DNA of 64,000 bases from a virus (IMGVR_UViG_3300042335_000796:27524-91523), one strand, 5' to 3'; counted from the stretch's first letter, positions 39,286 through 48,033 are shown. The notes: a model not told the origin generated them from the letters alone. Numbers and translations: made by a program.

Positions 39286-40725
39286 ATGGAAAATAGACAG
39301 ATAATTTTTGAAATTAATCAGATGAGAAAATTTATGAATTTACCATTACTAATGGAAGATTCAAGATTCGAAATACTTTATAATAAATACATATCAAAAA
39401 ATAAAGAATTAACAAATAACAATTTTAATTTTGATAAATTAAAAACTTTAATATTTACTGACCCAACAACATTACCACAAATTGATGATTATCAAGATAT
39501 GACGGTTGAAGATATGAAAGAAGTTAAAGTTGGTAAATATACTAATTGGTTAATTAAACTTTATTTTAAACCTGAAAGTACTGAAAGAATTTCATTAGAA
39601 ACACATCAAAGGTTAATGATTGAAGATAGTGGCAAAATCAAATTTTTATTAAAACAATTTGATAGATTTAAAAATTTAATACTTGACCCTTCAAAAAAAG
39701 ATATTAACAAAATCACATCAATTGATGAACTATATTCATTACCTGTAAAAATAGGTAACGATGGTAGTACTGAGCTTCTTGGTAAATATAAACCAAAAAA
39801 AGTAAATTCAAAAAAGGATTCACAATCTGGGTTAAGAGATAAATTTGAGTATCCTGGGTCAAGTATTGTTTTTGAAGGTCCAAATTATACTGTTGTTAAA
39901 ATTAGTGAAGAAAATGAAGCTGGACAACGAGCTGCAAGTTATTTTGGGGGGTATTATTTATCACCGTCAGCTAATGAAACATCATGGTGTACATCGCCAG
40001 TAAATTCAAATTATTTTAAAAGCTATGTTTCTAAGGGTCCATTATATGTTATTTTACCTAATACAGACACAGAATTTGGCGAAAAAAGCGGATTACCTGC
40101 AAATAGGTATCAGTTTTGGATAGGAAATAATAATGACGTTCAATTTAAAAATGCTGCAGATTTAGATATAGATGATAGAGGGTACGCAGCATTATTTATG
40201 GATGGGGGTCAATTTGAAGAATTGAGAGAATTTTTTAGACCTGAGTTTGATAAAATTATTAAAAATATTGTTTCAAATGATAAAGTAGGATTTAAAATTG
40301 AACTTAATTCAAGTAGTGAATCTGTAATTAATAATTATGTTAAACTTTATGGTTTAAACAATATTTGGAAAGAAATTCCATCAACTATTACAGATTTTGC
40401 GATAACTAATAATGGCGAATTTGTTGACTTAATTAATAACAATCCTGACAATGAATATTCAAATAATTTTAAAAGATTTAAAGATAATTTATTAGCATTC
40501 ACATTAGAAAATGTTGCAAGTGAAATTCCTGATGTATTTGATGGGTTTTCTAAGTTATTTGCTGTAAATCTTTCAAATAACCCAATAAAAGAATTGCCTG
40601 AAAGTTTATTAAGAAATAGAAATGTTAAAATGATAATTTGTAAAAACACACAAATTAGGTATAATGAAGATGATTTAAAAAAATATGGTAAAATCTATAA
40701 ATCTGAACGTATTATAAATATATAA
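39286..40725 (+). CDS. 'WCTSP' large-phage protein with C-terminal leucine-rich repeats (copy 1)
   Basis: 479 residues. N-terminal amphipathic helix (ENRQIIFEINQMRKFMNLPL, then LMED), a domain containing YPGSSIVFEGPNYTVVKIS, EAGQRAASYFGGYYL, ETSWCTSPVN, and GPLYVILPNTDTEFGEKSG, then two or three leucine-rich repeats at about residues 395-465 (FAVNLSNNPIKELPESLLRN). The conserved WCTSP and GPLYVILP segments suggest an enzyme-like core of unknown activity. The next gene is a full-length paralogue; TAATG overlap. Confidence 0.55.
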   Translation: MENRQIIFEINQMRKFMNLPLLMEDSRFEILYNKYISKNKELTNNNFNFDKLKTLIFTDPTTLPQIDDYQDMTVEDMKEVKVGKYTNWLIKLYFKPESTERISLETHQRLMIEDSGKIKFLLKQFDRFKNLILDPSKKDINKITSIDELYSLPVKIGNDGSTELLGKYKPKKVNSKKDSQSGLRDKFEYPGSSIVFEGPNYTVVKISEENEAGQRAASYFGGYYLSPSANETSWCTSPVNSNYFKSYVSKGPLYVILPNTDTEFGEKSGLPANRYQFWIGNNNDVQFKNAADLDIDDRGYAALFMDGGQFEELREFFRPEFDKIIKNIVSNDKVGFKIELNSSSESVINNYVKLYGLNNIWKEIPSTITDFAITNNGEFVDLINNNPDNEYSNNFKRFKDNLLAFTLENVASEIPDVFDGFSKLFAVNLSNNPIKELPESLLRNRNVKMIICKNTQIRYNEDDLKKYGKIYKSERIINI

Positions 40726-42134
40726 TGAAAAAAATTATATTTAGTGAAAATAGTCTAAATAATATTATTAATAATTTAGAACTTTTAGTTGAGGTTTCAA
40801 AATTAGAATTTTTAGTAAATAAGTATTTAAATACTAAAAATCCAAAATTAAACTGGGAAGTATTAAAAAATATTATATTTATTGACCCAACAACAACTCC
40901 AGTACCTGAAGATATCGAAAATCTTACAATTGATGATATGCAAGGATATAGAATTGGTAAGTATGTTTCATGGTTAATTAAAATGTATTTAACGCCTGGT
41001 GAGGATATTTCTAATTTAGATGAATATCGACATTTGTTTTTTGAAGATTCTTTAAGAATTAAACAAATTCTTGACAAATACGATAGGTTTAAAAATTTAG
41101 CAGCAAATCCTATTAAAAAAGATATTAGTAAAATTGAATCTATTGATGAATTATATACACTACCTATAAAAATAAGTTCTTCAGGTGAAGTCGTGCCACT
41201 TGAAATGTATGTTGGTAGTAAAAAGAAAGGTGCGATAACAAATTTAGACAATAATTTAAGGGATAAATTTATATATCCTGGGTCATCAATTGAGTTTGAA
41301 GGCCAAGAATATACAGTTATTAAAATCACCAGTAAAAGTGAAGCTGGCCAAAAGGCAGCATCATATTTTGGAGGTTATCATTTAGGTGTGAGTTTGGGTG
41401 AAACCGTATGGTGTACATCACCAGAAAAGTCTTATAATTTTAATAGTTATATTAATCGAGGGCCATTATATATCATATTACCAAATAATGCAACAACTTT
41501 AGGTCAAAAAACTGGATTACCTGCAACTCGATATCAAATTGGTTTTAATTCATCAACTACTCTTGAGTTAAAAGATTCAAATAATAGCAATGTTGATGGT
41601 AAAACATTTGGGGAGTTATTTATTGAAGGTGGAAGATTTGAAGAATTAAGGGAATATTTTTCAAAAGAATTGGCTGATTTTTTCGGTAAAAAAATAACAA
41701 AAAATTTTGAGTTTAAGGCTACTAATAGCTCTTCAATATTTGAAAATTTGATATTGTTGGCGGGTTTAGATAATGTATTTGAGAATTATCTTTCAGATAT
41801 TGAAGTATTATCGATTTATGGAAATAAAAATTTAAAATTATCTAAAGATTTTATTGGAAAATATTTTATTAAATTTAAAGATAGTTTAGAGTTTTTAAAA
41901 TTAGAAAATACTATAACTGAGCTTCCAGATATTTTTAACGATTTTATTAATTTAAGTATTGTTAATGTAAGTAACAATTCAAATTTATCAAAACTGCCAG
42001 AATCATTATTAGCTAATGAAAATGTTGCAATCATTTTACATGACAATACAGGGGTTAATTATAGTGATGAATATTTAGAGCATTTCGGAAAGAAAAATTC
42101 AAAACACAAAGCGAATACAATATCGGCTTTTTAA
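40725..42134 (+). CDS. 'WCTSP' large-phage protein with leucine-rich repeats (copy 2)
   Basis: 469 residues, aligning with the preceding protein from end to end: N-terminal MKKIIFSENSLNNIINNLEL, shared FIYPGSSIEFEGQEYTVIKI, EAGQKAASYFGGYHLG, ETVWCTSPEK, GPLYIILPN and a leucine-rich C-terminus (LSIVNVSNNSNLSKLPESLL). A tandem duplication that has since diverged considerably. Function unknown; leucine-rich repeats usually bind proteins. Confidence 0.55.
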   Translation: MKKIIFSENSLNNIINNLELLVEVSKLEFLVNKYLNTKNPKLNWEVLKNIIFIDPTTTPVPEDIENLTIDDMQGYRIGKYVSWLIKMYLTPGEDISNLDEYRHLFFEDSLRIKQILDKYDRFKNLAANPIKKDISKIESIDELYTLPIKISSSGEVVPLEMYVGSKKKGAITNLDNNLRDKFIYPGSSIEFEGQEYTVIKITSKSEAGQKAASYFGGYHLGVSLGETVWCTSPEKSYNFNSYINRGPLYIILPNNATTLGQKTGLPATRYQIGFNSSTTLELKDSNNSNVDGKTFGELFIEGGRFEELREYFSKELADFFGKKITKNFEFKATNSSSIFENLILLAGLDNVFENYLSDIEVLSIYGNKNLKLSKDFIGKYFIKFKDSLEFLKLENTITELPDIFNDFINLSIVNVSNNSNLSKLPESLLANENVAIILHDNTGVNYSDEYLEHFGKKNSKHKANTISAF

Positions 42135-42162
42135 TCAATATATTTAAATTATCGCTAATATA

Positions 42163-42426
42163 ATGAATATTGATGTAGAAATATATTTAAAAAATTTTCT
42201 ATCTTTTTTTGATTCAAATCCTGAAGAATTAACTAAACTTATTGGTGGAAGTTCTAAAGAAATTTTTTATGAAAAAATTAAAGAAGTAAGCTATAAAAAT
42301 TTTGAATCAATTGGAGATATGGTATTAACGAAAAGTCAAATAATAGATATTGCAATAAATATATTTAATCAAACTATTCCTAAGCATTATCAAGAAACTA
42401 AAGTTGGTAAAATATTTTTAAATTAA
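42163..42426 (+). CDS. Small unknown helical protein
   Basis: 87 residues, helical (VEIYLKNFLSFFDSNPEELT). Converges with the glutaredoxin gene and overlaps it by 9 bases. No family recognised. Confidence 0.5.
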   Translation: MNIDVEIYLKNFLSFFDSNPEELTKLIGGSSKEIFYEKIKEVSYKNFESIGDMVLTKSQIIDIAINIFNQTIPKHYQETKVGKIFLN

Positions 42427-42687
42427 ATTTTTAATGATATTTATAGCATCATATATTGTTTCATAATCTCTTTCAGGAGCAAAAAAAGTCGCATTTTCAC
42501 CATCAATAATCATAAATGCTGGAACAAAATCATACCCATCAACAGCTTCTGTAAATAAATCATATTCTTCTTGATATTCATCGATATCACGCTCATAAAA
42601 TTTTATATTTTCATTTTTTAATAGGTTTTTAATCTCACTACAATGTGGACAACCATTCATTGTATATAGTATTAATGTTTTATTCAT
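42418..42687 (-). CDS. Glutaredoxin/thioredoxin-like protein
   Basis: 89 residues with redox motif NGCPHCSEIK (Cys13, Cys16), a helix, DIDEYQEEYD and the cis-proline segment FVPAFMIIDG. Length and layout are those of glutaredoxin. It is a likely electron donor for the phage ribonucleotide reductase whose C-terminal CxxC is at the start of the window. It overlaps the gene upstream by 8 bases. Confidence 0.82.
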   Translation of the reverse strand: MNKTLILYTMNGCPHCSEIKNLLKNENIKFYERDIDEYQEEYDLFTEAVDGYDFVPAFMIIDGENATFFAPERDYETIYDAINIIKNLI

Positions 42688-43015
42688 TATTATTAATTTT
42701 TTTTATTATAGCATTTATTATTAAAATAAGTCTGTCTTGGAGATGTTGCGGATAAAAAAATTTTACAATATATTCTGGGTGTATACCAGAAATCCTGGCA
42801 TCAACATAAAGATATATCGATAGGTCTTTATGCATATACAATATTTCACGATATTTCAGTGTGGTATTGTATATTGAAATTGATTCTAATATTGTAAATA
42901 TTCCCAAGTTCTTAATAAATTCTGGGCTGATATATCTTAGAGGGCCATCACCATCAATTATTGATAAACTTTTTAAGTCATCATAATTATTAATTTTATC
43001 AATTAAACTCATCAT
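42680..43015 (-). CDS. Unknown protein
   Basis: 111 residues, mixed alpha/beta (ISPEFIKNLGIFTILESISI, YLYVDARISGIHPE). Located between glutaredoxin and a 242-residue gene in one minus-strand operon. No family recognised. Confidence 0.5.
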   Translation of the reverse strand: MMSLIDKINNYDDLKSLSIIDGDGPLRYISPEFIKNLGIFTILESISIYNTTLKYREILYMHKDLSIYLYVDARISGIHPEYIVKFFYPQHLQDRLILIINAIIKKINNNE

Positions 43016-43017
43016 TC

Positions 43018-43746
43018 TTAAAATATTATTAAATCTTTAGGGTGTTTATCTCTAATTAACCATGGTTTATCAAAAACATTAACAGGTTCTAAAGAGTCTT
43101 TCATAATATCGTATGATTTAATTTTATCATTAAATGTTACAAAATCAAAATCAAAAATATCTAAAATTAAAGACTTTATTTTATATTCACTTAAGAAATC
43201 TGAATAAGTTCTAATTTCAATATCTTTATCCTCAATATTTACTAATTCTTTAGAAATTTTTAAATCAATTTTATTTGAGTAAATATGATTTATTATGTTA
43301 TGTGCAATATATTCCGAATAATATAATAAATCTCTTCCTGCAGGTAATCCATAACCAAATGGATAAGTTGATTGAACCTGTAATGTATTTTGGGGTCCAA
43401 AGTCTAAGGAATACGGGTTAAACAATGGTCTTTCATTTTTATAAAAACGATTCCAAGTAGATTCAATAATAAGTTCTCTATCATATTTAATTAAATCTAA
43501 TATACCTTTAACATCACTAAATTTAGTTTTTTCACAAATATATGGATACTCTTTTTCAAAGTTCTCCTTAATAGTTTCTAAGTTTAATATCGTATTAGTA
43601 TTTGTTATCCCATTTATATAAATGAAAAAATCATCCAGCATAATAACTGAGATGATTGTTTCAGTATCTTTACCTATATTACTTAGAATATAGTCAGCAA
43701 ATAAATTAACTACACCTATTTTTGATTCAACATTTAACATTTTCAT
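43018..43746 (-). CDS. Unknown protein
   Basis: 242 residues, first gene of the minus-strand operon that ends with glutaredoxin. Alpha/beta character with the segment GYGLPAGRDLLYYSEYIAHN. Only 2 bases separate it from the next gene. No family recognised. Confidence 0.5.
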   Translation of the reverse strand: MKMLNVESKIGVVNLFADYILSNIGKDTETIISVIMLDDFFIYINGITNTNTILNLETIKENFEKEYPYICEKTKFSDVKGILDLIKYDRELIIESTWNRFYKNERPLFNPYSLDFGPQNTLQVQSTYPFGYGLPAGRDLLYYSEYIAHNIINHIYSNKIDLKISKELVNIEDKDIEIRTYSDFLSEYKIKSLILDIFDFDFVTFNDKIKSYDIMKDSLEPVNVFDKPWLIRDKHPKDLIIF

Positions 43747-43823
43747 AATTTATAATTTTATAATAAAAATATAAAAATTATAAACCAATAAATCAAATGT
43801 TTAAACGAATTACTTAAACAATA

Positions 43824-43961
43824 TTACTTTTTTAAGTAATATTTTTCAATTGTTTTTTTTATAGCTTCTTGTACGTTTTCTTCAGTTACTTGGTTAGTAT
43901 TTACTTGTTGAGTTTGTGTAGCTGGTTTTTGTGGTTGATTATTTTTACATCCGCATCCCAT
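43824..43961 (-). CDS. Small MGCGC protein
   Basis: 45 residues: MGCGCKNNQPQKPATQTQQ, then a helix with TEENVQEAIKKTIEKYYLKK. Short proteins beginning MGCGCK with a Pro/Gln linker recur in Bacteroidota phages and hosts. It fills most of the gap between two divergent gene groups. A TATTTATA motif lies upstream on its own strand. Confidence 0.6.
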   Translation of the reverse strand: MGCGCKNNQPQKPATQTQQVNTNQVTEENVQEAIKKTIEKYYLKK

Positions 43962-43989
43962 AGTTTTAAGTTTTAAAATTTTTATTTAT

Positions 43990-43997
43990 TATAAATA
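43990..43997 (-). promoter_or_regulatory. Candidate phage promoter TATTTATA (minus strand)
   Basis: On the minus strand TATTTATA lies 28 bases upstream of the ATG at 43961. It is one of the two minus-strand cases of the motif. Confidence 0.4.
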
Positions 43998-44043
43998 TAC
44001 TAAAAAATAAAAAAAATACCATAAATATAAAGATTAAATTACA

Positions 44044-44051
44044 TATTTATA
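44044..44051 (+). promoter_or_regulatory. Candidate phage promoter TATTTATA
   Basis: The octamer in ACATATTTATAATT lies 3 bases before the ATG at 44055. Confidence 0.42.
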
Positions 44052-44054
44052 ATT

Positions 44055-45155
44055 ATGAAATTATTGAGAATTATTTTAGAAAATGATAAAGTTTTAGAAA
44101 TGAAAAGCGAAGATTTTTTGAAAATTTTAGAGGTTGTTAATTTTGATACAGATATATTATTTAACTTACCAAAATATAGTAAAATAAAGATTATTGGGGA
44201 TTTAAATTTAAGTTATTTACCAATATCAAATATTGATAATATTTTTGAAGTTACTGGCATGTTAGATATTAGCAATACTGATATTGCTAATATTGAGCAT
44301 ATCAAATATGGGACTTTAATTTTTCGAGAAAGTGCATTTGAAAGAAAAAAACTTAGAGAAAAATATTTAAAAAATATTGAACAAGCCGATACTCTTCGAC
44401 AATCTGAGGTATGGAATTATTATAATGATAATCTAACAGAAGAAGCGATAAAAGTTAATGCAATTTTTAGATTTATTATCGAAAATAAATTAACTAAAAA
44501 TATTAGAACAGATGTTGATGAGGATGAATTAAAAGAATTAAAAAGTGAATTAAAAGAGTTAGTTAACTTAAGAAGTATAAATACCAATGATTTGACAATT
44601 GATGAAAAAATTGATGATATTTCAGATAGAATTGAAAAGATTGAAGATTTAATGGATGTTTATTTTTTAAGTCCAAATGGTAAATACTGGGGAATGGATA
44701 AATACGTTGTAATTGATGGTGATTTAGTAGGTCGCAATTTTGTAGTCGCTGATGAAGATGAATTTGATGAAGGTTTTAATAAAGCTGTTCGTAATTATAT
44801 TGATAATATATATATTAGTGATTTACCAGATAATATTATAAATAACTCAATCAATATGTATTATTTTAAAGATGTTGTTGATGAAATAATTCGAGCTAAT
44901 TATGAAGATTCAAAAGATGATGAAGATGCTATAGAGTCGGATATTGAAGCTGACATTGAATCAGCTTTAAATAACCCTGCAAAATTTATCTCAGATTATG
45001 GTTTAGAAGTTTCAAAATATATATCAACAGATAAATTAATTGAAGAATTATCAGATTTAACACAACCTTGCGAGTATTTAGATTGTAATGGCGGTATGTA
45101 TGATTACTATCTAATTGATGGTAATCAATATCATGTTTTTGAAACTTACAATTAA
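44055..45155 (+). CDS. Unknown protein with short leucine-rich and acidic coiled regions
   Basis: 366 residues. N-terminal amphipathic start KLLRIILENDKVLE, a short repeat region at about 45-95 with alternating IIGDLNLSYLPISNI and VTGMLDISNTDIANI units of the kind found in the LRR-like proteins at 62-64 kb, an acidic helical middle (DEDELKELKSELKELV) and a C-terminal acidic part. It is probably of the same broad family as the other large-phage LRR proteins. The function is unknown. Confidence 0.5.
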   Translation: MKLLRIILENDKVLEMKSEDFLKILEVVNFDTDILFNLPKYSKIKIIGDLNLSYLPISNIDNIFEVTGMLDISNTDIANIEHIKYGTLIFRESAFERKKLREKYLKNIEQADTLRQSEVWNYYNDNLTEEAIKVNAIFRFIIENKLTKNIRTDVDEDELKELKSELKELVNLRSINTNDLTIDEKIDDISDRIEKIEDLMDVYFLSPNGKYWGMDKYVVIDGDLVGRNFVVADEDEFDEGFNKAVRNYIDNIYISDLPDNIINNSINMYYFKDVVDEIIRANYEDSKDDEDAIESDIEADIESALNNPAKFISDYGLEVSKYISTDKLIEELSDLTQPCEYLDCNGGMYDYYLIDGNQYHVFETYN

Positions 45156-45193
45156 TTATGTACAAATCGTAATGATTATTTAAATTTGATAAT

Positions 45194-45949
45194 ATGAGTT
45201 TCGAAATAAAATTTTTAATGGATACGGATTGGGTTTTTGATGAGCCTATTGATTATGAGTATAAAAAGTATAAGTTATTAGCTTATTTTAAAAAATTAGA
45301 TGAATTAATTAAAGATATTAAAATATACCCAATGTTTACAGAATTATCCGTACACTTAGCAAGTTTACAGACAATCTTAAAAGAAAATGTTATATTATCC
45401 ACAAATAAGAGTTTTAAATCCTATGATGATGAAGTTTTGCTAAAGGATTTAATTATCAAAACTCCGCCAAAATTAAATACTCAAGAAATTAGTGAAATCG
45501 ATAAAATATTAAAATTGGCAGGGCCTAAATTTTTAGAATATTTTGAAATATTCAAATCACATTGGATGTATATATATGATTCGATTACATTAAAAATAAA
45601 AAGAAACTCTAAGAATATTAGTAGCGAAAAAGGTTACATGGTCTATGAAGACAAGAAAAATTCAAATATATTTATATGGGAATATTATATTAAACCTTTA
45701 GAGGATGATAAACAATTTATTACATATTTAAATTTAATTTTTAATGGCAAGCCGAATGAAGATAAATTTAATAATATAATTGGCAAATATTCTGCTTTTA
45801 CCACAGGGGAACAAAGAAAAGTACCAGTGTTTGAAATAAAATGTAATGCTGAAGCAGCTTTAGATGAAACGCTCGTTCCACTTTTTAAAAGAAAAATTAT
45901 ATCATATATTTTTCAAAGTGCAAATTTTAACTTGAATTATCAAAAATAA
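45194..45949 (+). CDS. Unknown protein
   Basis: 251 residues, helical N-terminal half (KKYKLLAYFKKLDELIKDIK), beta-rich C-terminal half (YMVYEDKKNSNIFIWEYYIK). No family recognised. Confidence 0.55.
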   Translation: MSFEIKFLMDTDWVFDEPIDYEYKKYKLLAYFKKLDELIKDIKIYPMFTELSVHLASLQTILKENVILSTNKSFKSYDDEVLLKDLIIKTPPKLNTQEISEIDKILKLAGPKFLEYFEIFKSHWMYIYDSITLKIKRNSKNISSEKGYMVYEDKKNSNIFIWEYYIKPLEDDKQFITYLNLIFNGKPNEDKFNNIIGKYSAFTTGEQRKVPVFEIKCNAEAALDETLVPLFKRKIISYIFQSANFNLNYQK

Positions 45950-45974
45950 TTTTATATTATTTTCAATATTTAAT

Positions 45975-46163
45975 ATGGAAAGAATTACCCAATCAGAATT
46001 AAAAAGTTTGTTAATGAAATTACAAACACCGCTGCATATTGACTATATTGCAACAAATATTTTAAATAAATCTAATGAATCAACTCAAGAAATATTAAAT
46101 GAACTAATAAGTGAATCATTAATAACAAAAAAAAGTGAAAATTATTATGAAATTAGAAAATAA
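45975..46163 (+). CDS. Small winged-helix-like protein
   Basis: 62 residues with a winged helix-turn-helix pattern: helix (QSELKSLLMKL), helix (HIDYIATNILN), recognition-type helix (STQEILNELISESLI) and wing (TKKSENYYEIRK). It may bind DNA or act as a regulator. Its last 17 bases overlap the DUF3310 gene. Confidence 0.5.
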   Translation: MERITQSELKSLLMKLQTPLHIDYIATNILNKSNESTQEILNELISESLITKKSENYYEIRK

Positions 46164-46404
46164 TACAGAAGATGAAATGATTAACCATCCTAATCATTAT
46201 GGTGGGGATGATGTTTATGAAGTTATTAAAGTAGCTGAGGCTTGGGGTTTAGAATTTGATGCCTATCTATTTAATGTAATTAAATATATTGGTAGGTCTG
46301 GTAAAAAGAAAAATGCCCCAACAATCCAAGACTTAAAAAAAGCTGCCTGGTATTTAAATCGCAGGATTGAGAATTTGGAAAAAGCTTCATCAAAAAGCTC
46401 TTAA
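46147..46404 (+). CDS. DUF3310 (SaV-like) phage protein
   Basis: 85 residues from the ATG at 46147; an earlier GTG at 46135 is less likely. The signature is complete: NHPNHYGGDDVYEVIKVAEA, then FDAYLFNVIKYIGRSGKKKN and DLKKAAWYLNRRIE. DUF3310 proteins are common in phages, and some are linked to nucleotide metabolism. A bidirectional terminator follows. Confidence 0.82.
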   Translation: MKLENNTEDEMINHPNHYGGDDVYEVIKVAEAWGLEFDAYLFNVIKYIGRSGKKKNAPTIQDLKKAAWYLNRRIENLEKASSKSS

Positions 46405-46408
46405 AAAT

Positions 46409-46440
46409 AAAAAACCCCGACTTAAAAGTTGGGGTTTTTT
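46409..46440. terminator. Bidirectional terminator between convergent genes
   Basis: Stem AAAACCCC / GGGGTTTT with inner ACTT/AAGT pairing, an A run on one side and T run on the other, so it can stop transcription from both sides. Confidence 0.82.
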
Positions 46441-46443
46441 ATT

Positions 46444-46977
46444 TCACAGTGACCAATTTTTTACATAGTTTTTATTATTGTAACAGTACGATGCATAATC
46501 ATTTACTGTTGGATATCCTGTATTGTAATATCCACAAGCCAGTGCCCAAGAACCAAATTTCTTATAAAGACTACTTAAAATTTTCATGCTAATTTCAACA
46601 TTTAAGTCAATATTAGTTTTTAATTCTTTTTCACTAACTTTACGTCCAGCATAGTAGTGTGAATATTTGGTTATTATTTGCATTGGGCCAACAGCATTAG
46701 CATTCGATTTTTGATATGGGTTATATGACCAGTGAAAAGGTCCTTTATATCCAGTTTCTCGGTATGCTACATTATATGCAATATTTTTAGGTACTTTATA
46801 TATCTCCGAATACTTTTCAATAGCCTCATACAATTGAAAAGATGGGGGATTCTCAATTTTTTGTGAGGTTTTACTACTTTCAAAAGAGTTAGTAAATTTA
46901 TTGTCTATGACAAATATACTAATAACTAAGATACATAAAATTACATATAAGAGATTAAATAGATTATTTATTTTCAT
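46444..46977 (-). CDS. Lytic transglycosylase (SLT family), membrane-anchored
   Basis: 177 residues. An N-terminal membrane helix (LLYVILCILVISIFVI) is followed by an SLT domain: NVAYRETGYKGPF (catalytic Glu), NAVGPMQIITKYS, LNVEISMKILSSLYKKFGSW and ACGYYNTGYP. It cleaves peptidoglycan glycan strands, anchored in the inner membrane and facing the periplasm. Overlaps the upstream gene by 14 bases. Confidence 0.85.
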   Translation of the reverse strand: MKINNLFNLLYVILCILVISIFVIDNKFTNSFESSKTSQKIENPPSFQLYEAIEKYSEIYKVPKNIAYNVAYRETGYKGPFHWSYNPYQKSNANAVGPMQIITKYSHYYAGRKVSEKELKTNIDLNVEISMKILSSLYKKFGSWALACGYYNTGYPTVNDYASYCYNNKNYVKNWSL

Positions 46978-47314
46978 TATCTTTTAATGGTTCTGGTGAA
47001 TGTTCTTTCCAAATTTTCTTAGCATGAGCACCCAAAATTGTTTGACCAATGCTGTCATCAAGAATAAAGTATTTACCATCATCTTTATTGATAATCATAA
47101 TATTATCATGTTCATCAAATGCTGTTGAAACTTGAAATTTTTTAAATACTTTTGGCTTAATTCTTTCTGTAGATTTAAAATCAATTATTTTTTCATAATT
47201 GAAACCAATCGTAAAGCCGATAATTAAACTTACAGAAATAATAAAGTAATTAGCCAAGTTTTTAAAAAACTTTTGAACTTTACTCATGTTAATTTTAAAT
47301 TGTGTTTTTTCCAT
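46964..47314 (-). CDS. Single-pass membrane protein
   Basis: 116 residues with one membrane helix (NYFIISVSLIIGFTIGFNYE) near residue 25 and a periplasmic-type C-terminal domain (FDEHDNIMIINKDDGKYFIL). Coupled to the transglycosylase gene, so a partner role is possible. Confidence 0.55.
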   Translation of the reverse strand: MEKTQFKINMSKVQKFFKNLANYFIISVSLIIGFTIGFNYEKIIDFKSTERIKPKVFKKFQVSTAFDEHDNIMIINKDDGKYFILDDSIGQTILGAHAKKIWKEHSPEPLKDNENK

Positions 47315-47346
47315 AATTTTTTAAATTAGGTTTCAAAAATACAACT

Positions 47347-47694
47347 TCAAAACGACATTTGCAAATTATCACCCACTTTTATTTTAAGTTTATCACATGA
47401 ACCGCCAGCCAATTCTAACACAATATTACCTTCTCCACAGTAATGTTCACATTCTTTTTCATTGCAAGGGGGGCAATTACTGTGTATTTGTGTTATGATA
47501 TTATTTTTTATGAATATAATATCTAAAGGTATTATACAGTTTTTCATCCAATAGCAATGATTGCCGTCATTTTCAACAAATAACATGCCATTAAATGTAT
47601 CATCGAAATTTTTGCGCATCATACCTTCAGCTCTCTCTTTTTTAGACATTACTACTTTAACATCAAAAAAATTATTATTAATTGATACTTTCAT
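47347..47694 (-). CDS. DUF192 family protein
   Basis: 115 residues with the DUF192 (COG1430) signature: RAEGMMRKNF, GMLFVENDGNHCYWMKN, IIPLDIIFIKNN and ELAGGSCDKLKIKVGD. A short extra loop (NCPPCNEKECEHYCGEG) carries five cysteines. DUF192 proteins occur in bacteria and phages; biochemical role unsettled. It is the first gene of the minus-strand operon, diverging from the large RNA locus. Confidence 0.82.
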   Translation of the reverse strand: MKVSINNNFFDVKVVMSKKERAEGMMRKNFDDTFNGMLFVENDGNHCYWMKNCIIPLDIIFIKNNIITQIHSNCPPCNEKECEHYCGEGNIVLELAGGSCDKLKIKVGDNLQMSF

Positions 47695-47714
47695 ATATTT
47701 AAATATGTTGACAC

Positions 47715-47745
47715 TTGACTATTTGAAATTTTCTTTTTAACTTTG
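47715..47745 (+). promoter_or_regulatory. Promoter P1 of the large RNA locus (TTG-N20-TAACTTTG)
   Basis: TTG at 47715-47717, 20 bases, TAACTTTG at 47738-47745. It is preceded by CAC and followed by CAGAACATTTCAGATA. Nearly the same arrangement recurs 111 bases downstream as P2. Confidence 0.75.
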
Positions 47746-47825
47746 CAGAACATTTCAGATACTTAAATCGAAATACGTTCTAAAGTTCAAAACAAAAAAA
47801 ATTGAAAAAGTTTTTTAAAAAACAC

Positions 47826-47856
47826 TTGACAATTAAAAATTTTGTGATTAACTTTG
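47826..47856 (+). promoter_or_regulatory. Promoter P2 of the large RNA locus (TTG-N20-TAACTTTG)
   Basis: TTG at 47826-47828, 20 bases, TAACTTTG at 47849-47856, followed by CAGAACAATTCAGATA. It duplicates P1 including the transcription-start region, a tandem arrangement like that of ribosomal RNA operons. Confidence 0.78.
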
Positions 47857-47887
47857 CAGAACAATTCAGATAAATATTTGAATTAAA

Positions 47888-47898
47888 GTTCTTTGAAA
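47888..47898 (+). promoter_or_regulatory. boxA-like antitermination element
   Basis: GTTCTTTGAAA, followed at once by the hairpin at 47901-47935 (GATAA-GTTTTAAA paired with TTTAAAAC-TTATC). This resembles the boxA/leader arrangement of Bacteroidota rRNA operons, which prevents premature termination on long structured transcripts. Assignment by pattern only. Confidence 0.45.
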
Positions 47899-47956
47899 TT
47901 GATAAGTTTTAAAATTCGTTTAAAACTTGTTTATCACATGTAACAATGGGATAAAC

Positions 47957-48033
47957 GTGCTGGTTGTACAGCACATGGTGACCAATGAATAAACATTGGA
48001 AGTTCAAACTTGGGAAAGTAATTTCCACTCACC
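47957..48033 (+). other. Hairpin plus cloverleaf-like four-way junction in the large RNA
   Basis: GTGCTG/CAGCAC forms a hairpin at 47957-47974. Then GGTGA (47977-47981) pairs with TCACC (48029-48033) and closes three hairpins: CCAATG/CATTGG (47982-47999), AAGT/ACTT (48000-48011, loop TCAA) and GGAAA/TTTCC (48013-48026). All stems are perfect. It ends where the degenerate CRISPR repeat begins. Confidence 0.6.

Noticed and set aside
47886-48033. A true tRNA in the cloverleaf at 47977-48033
   Set aside because: Too short (57 nt), no CCA-ready acceptor stem, no T-arm or anticodon-loop consensus; only the four-way shape is shared.
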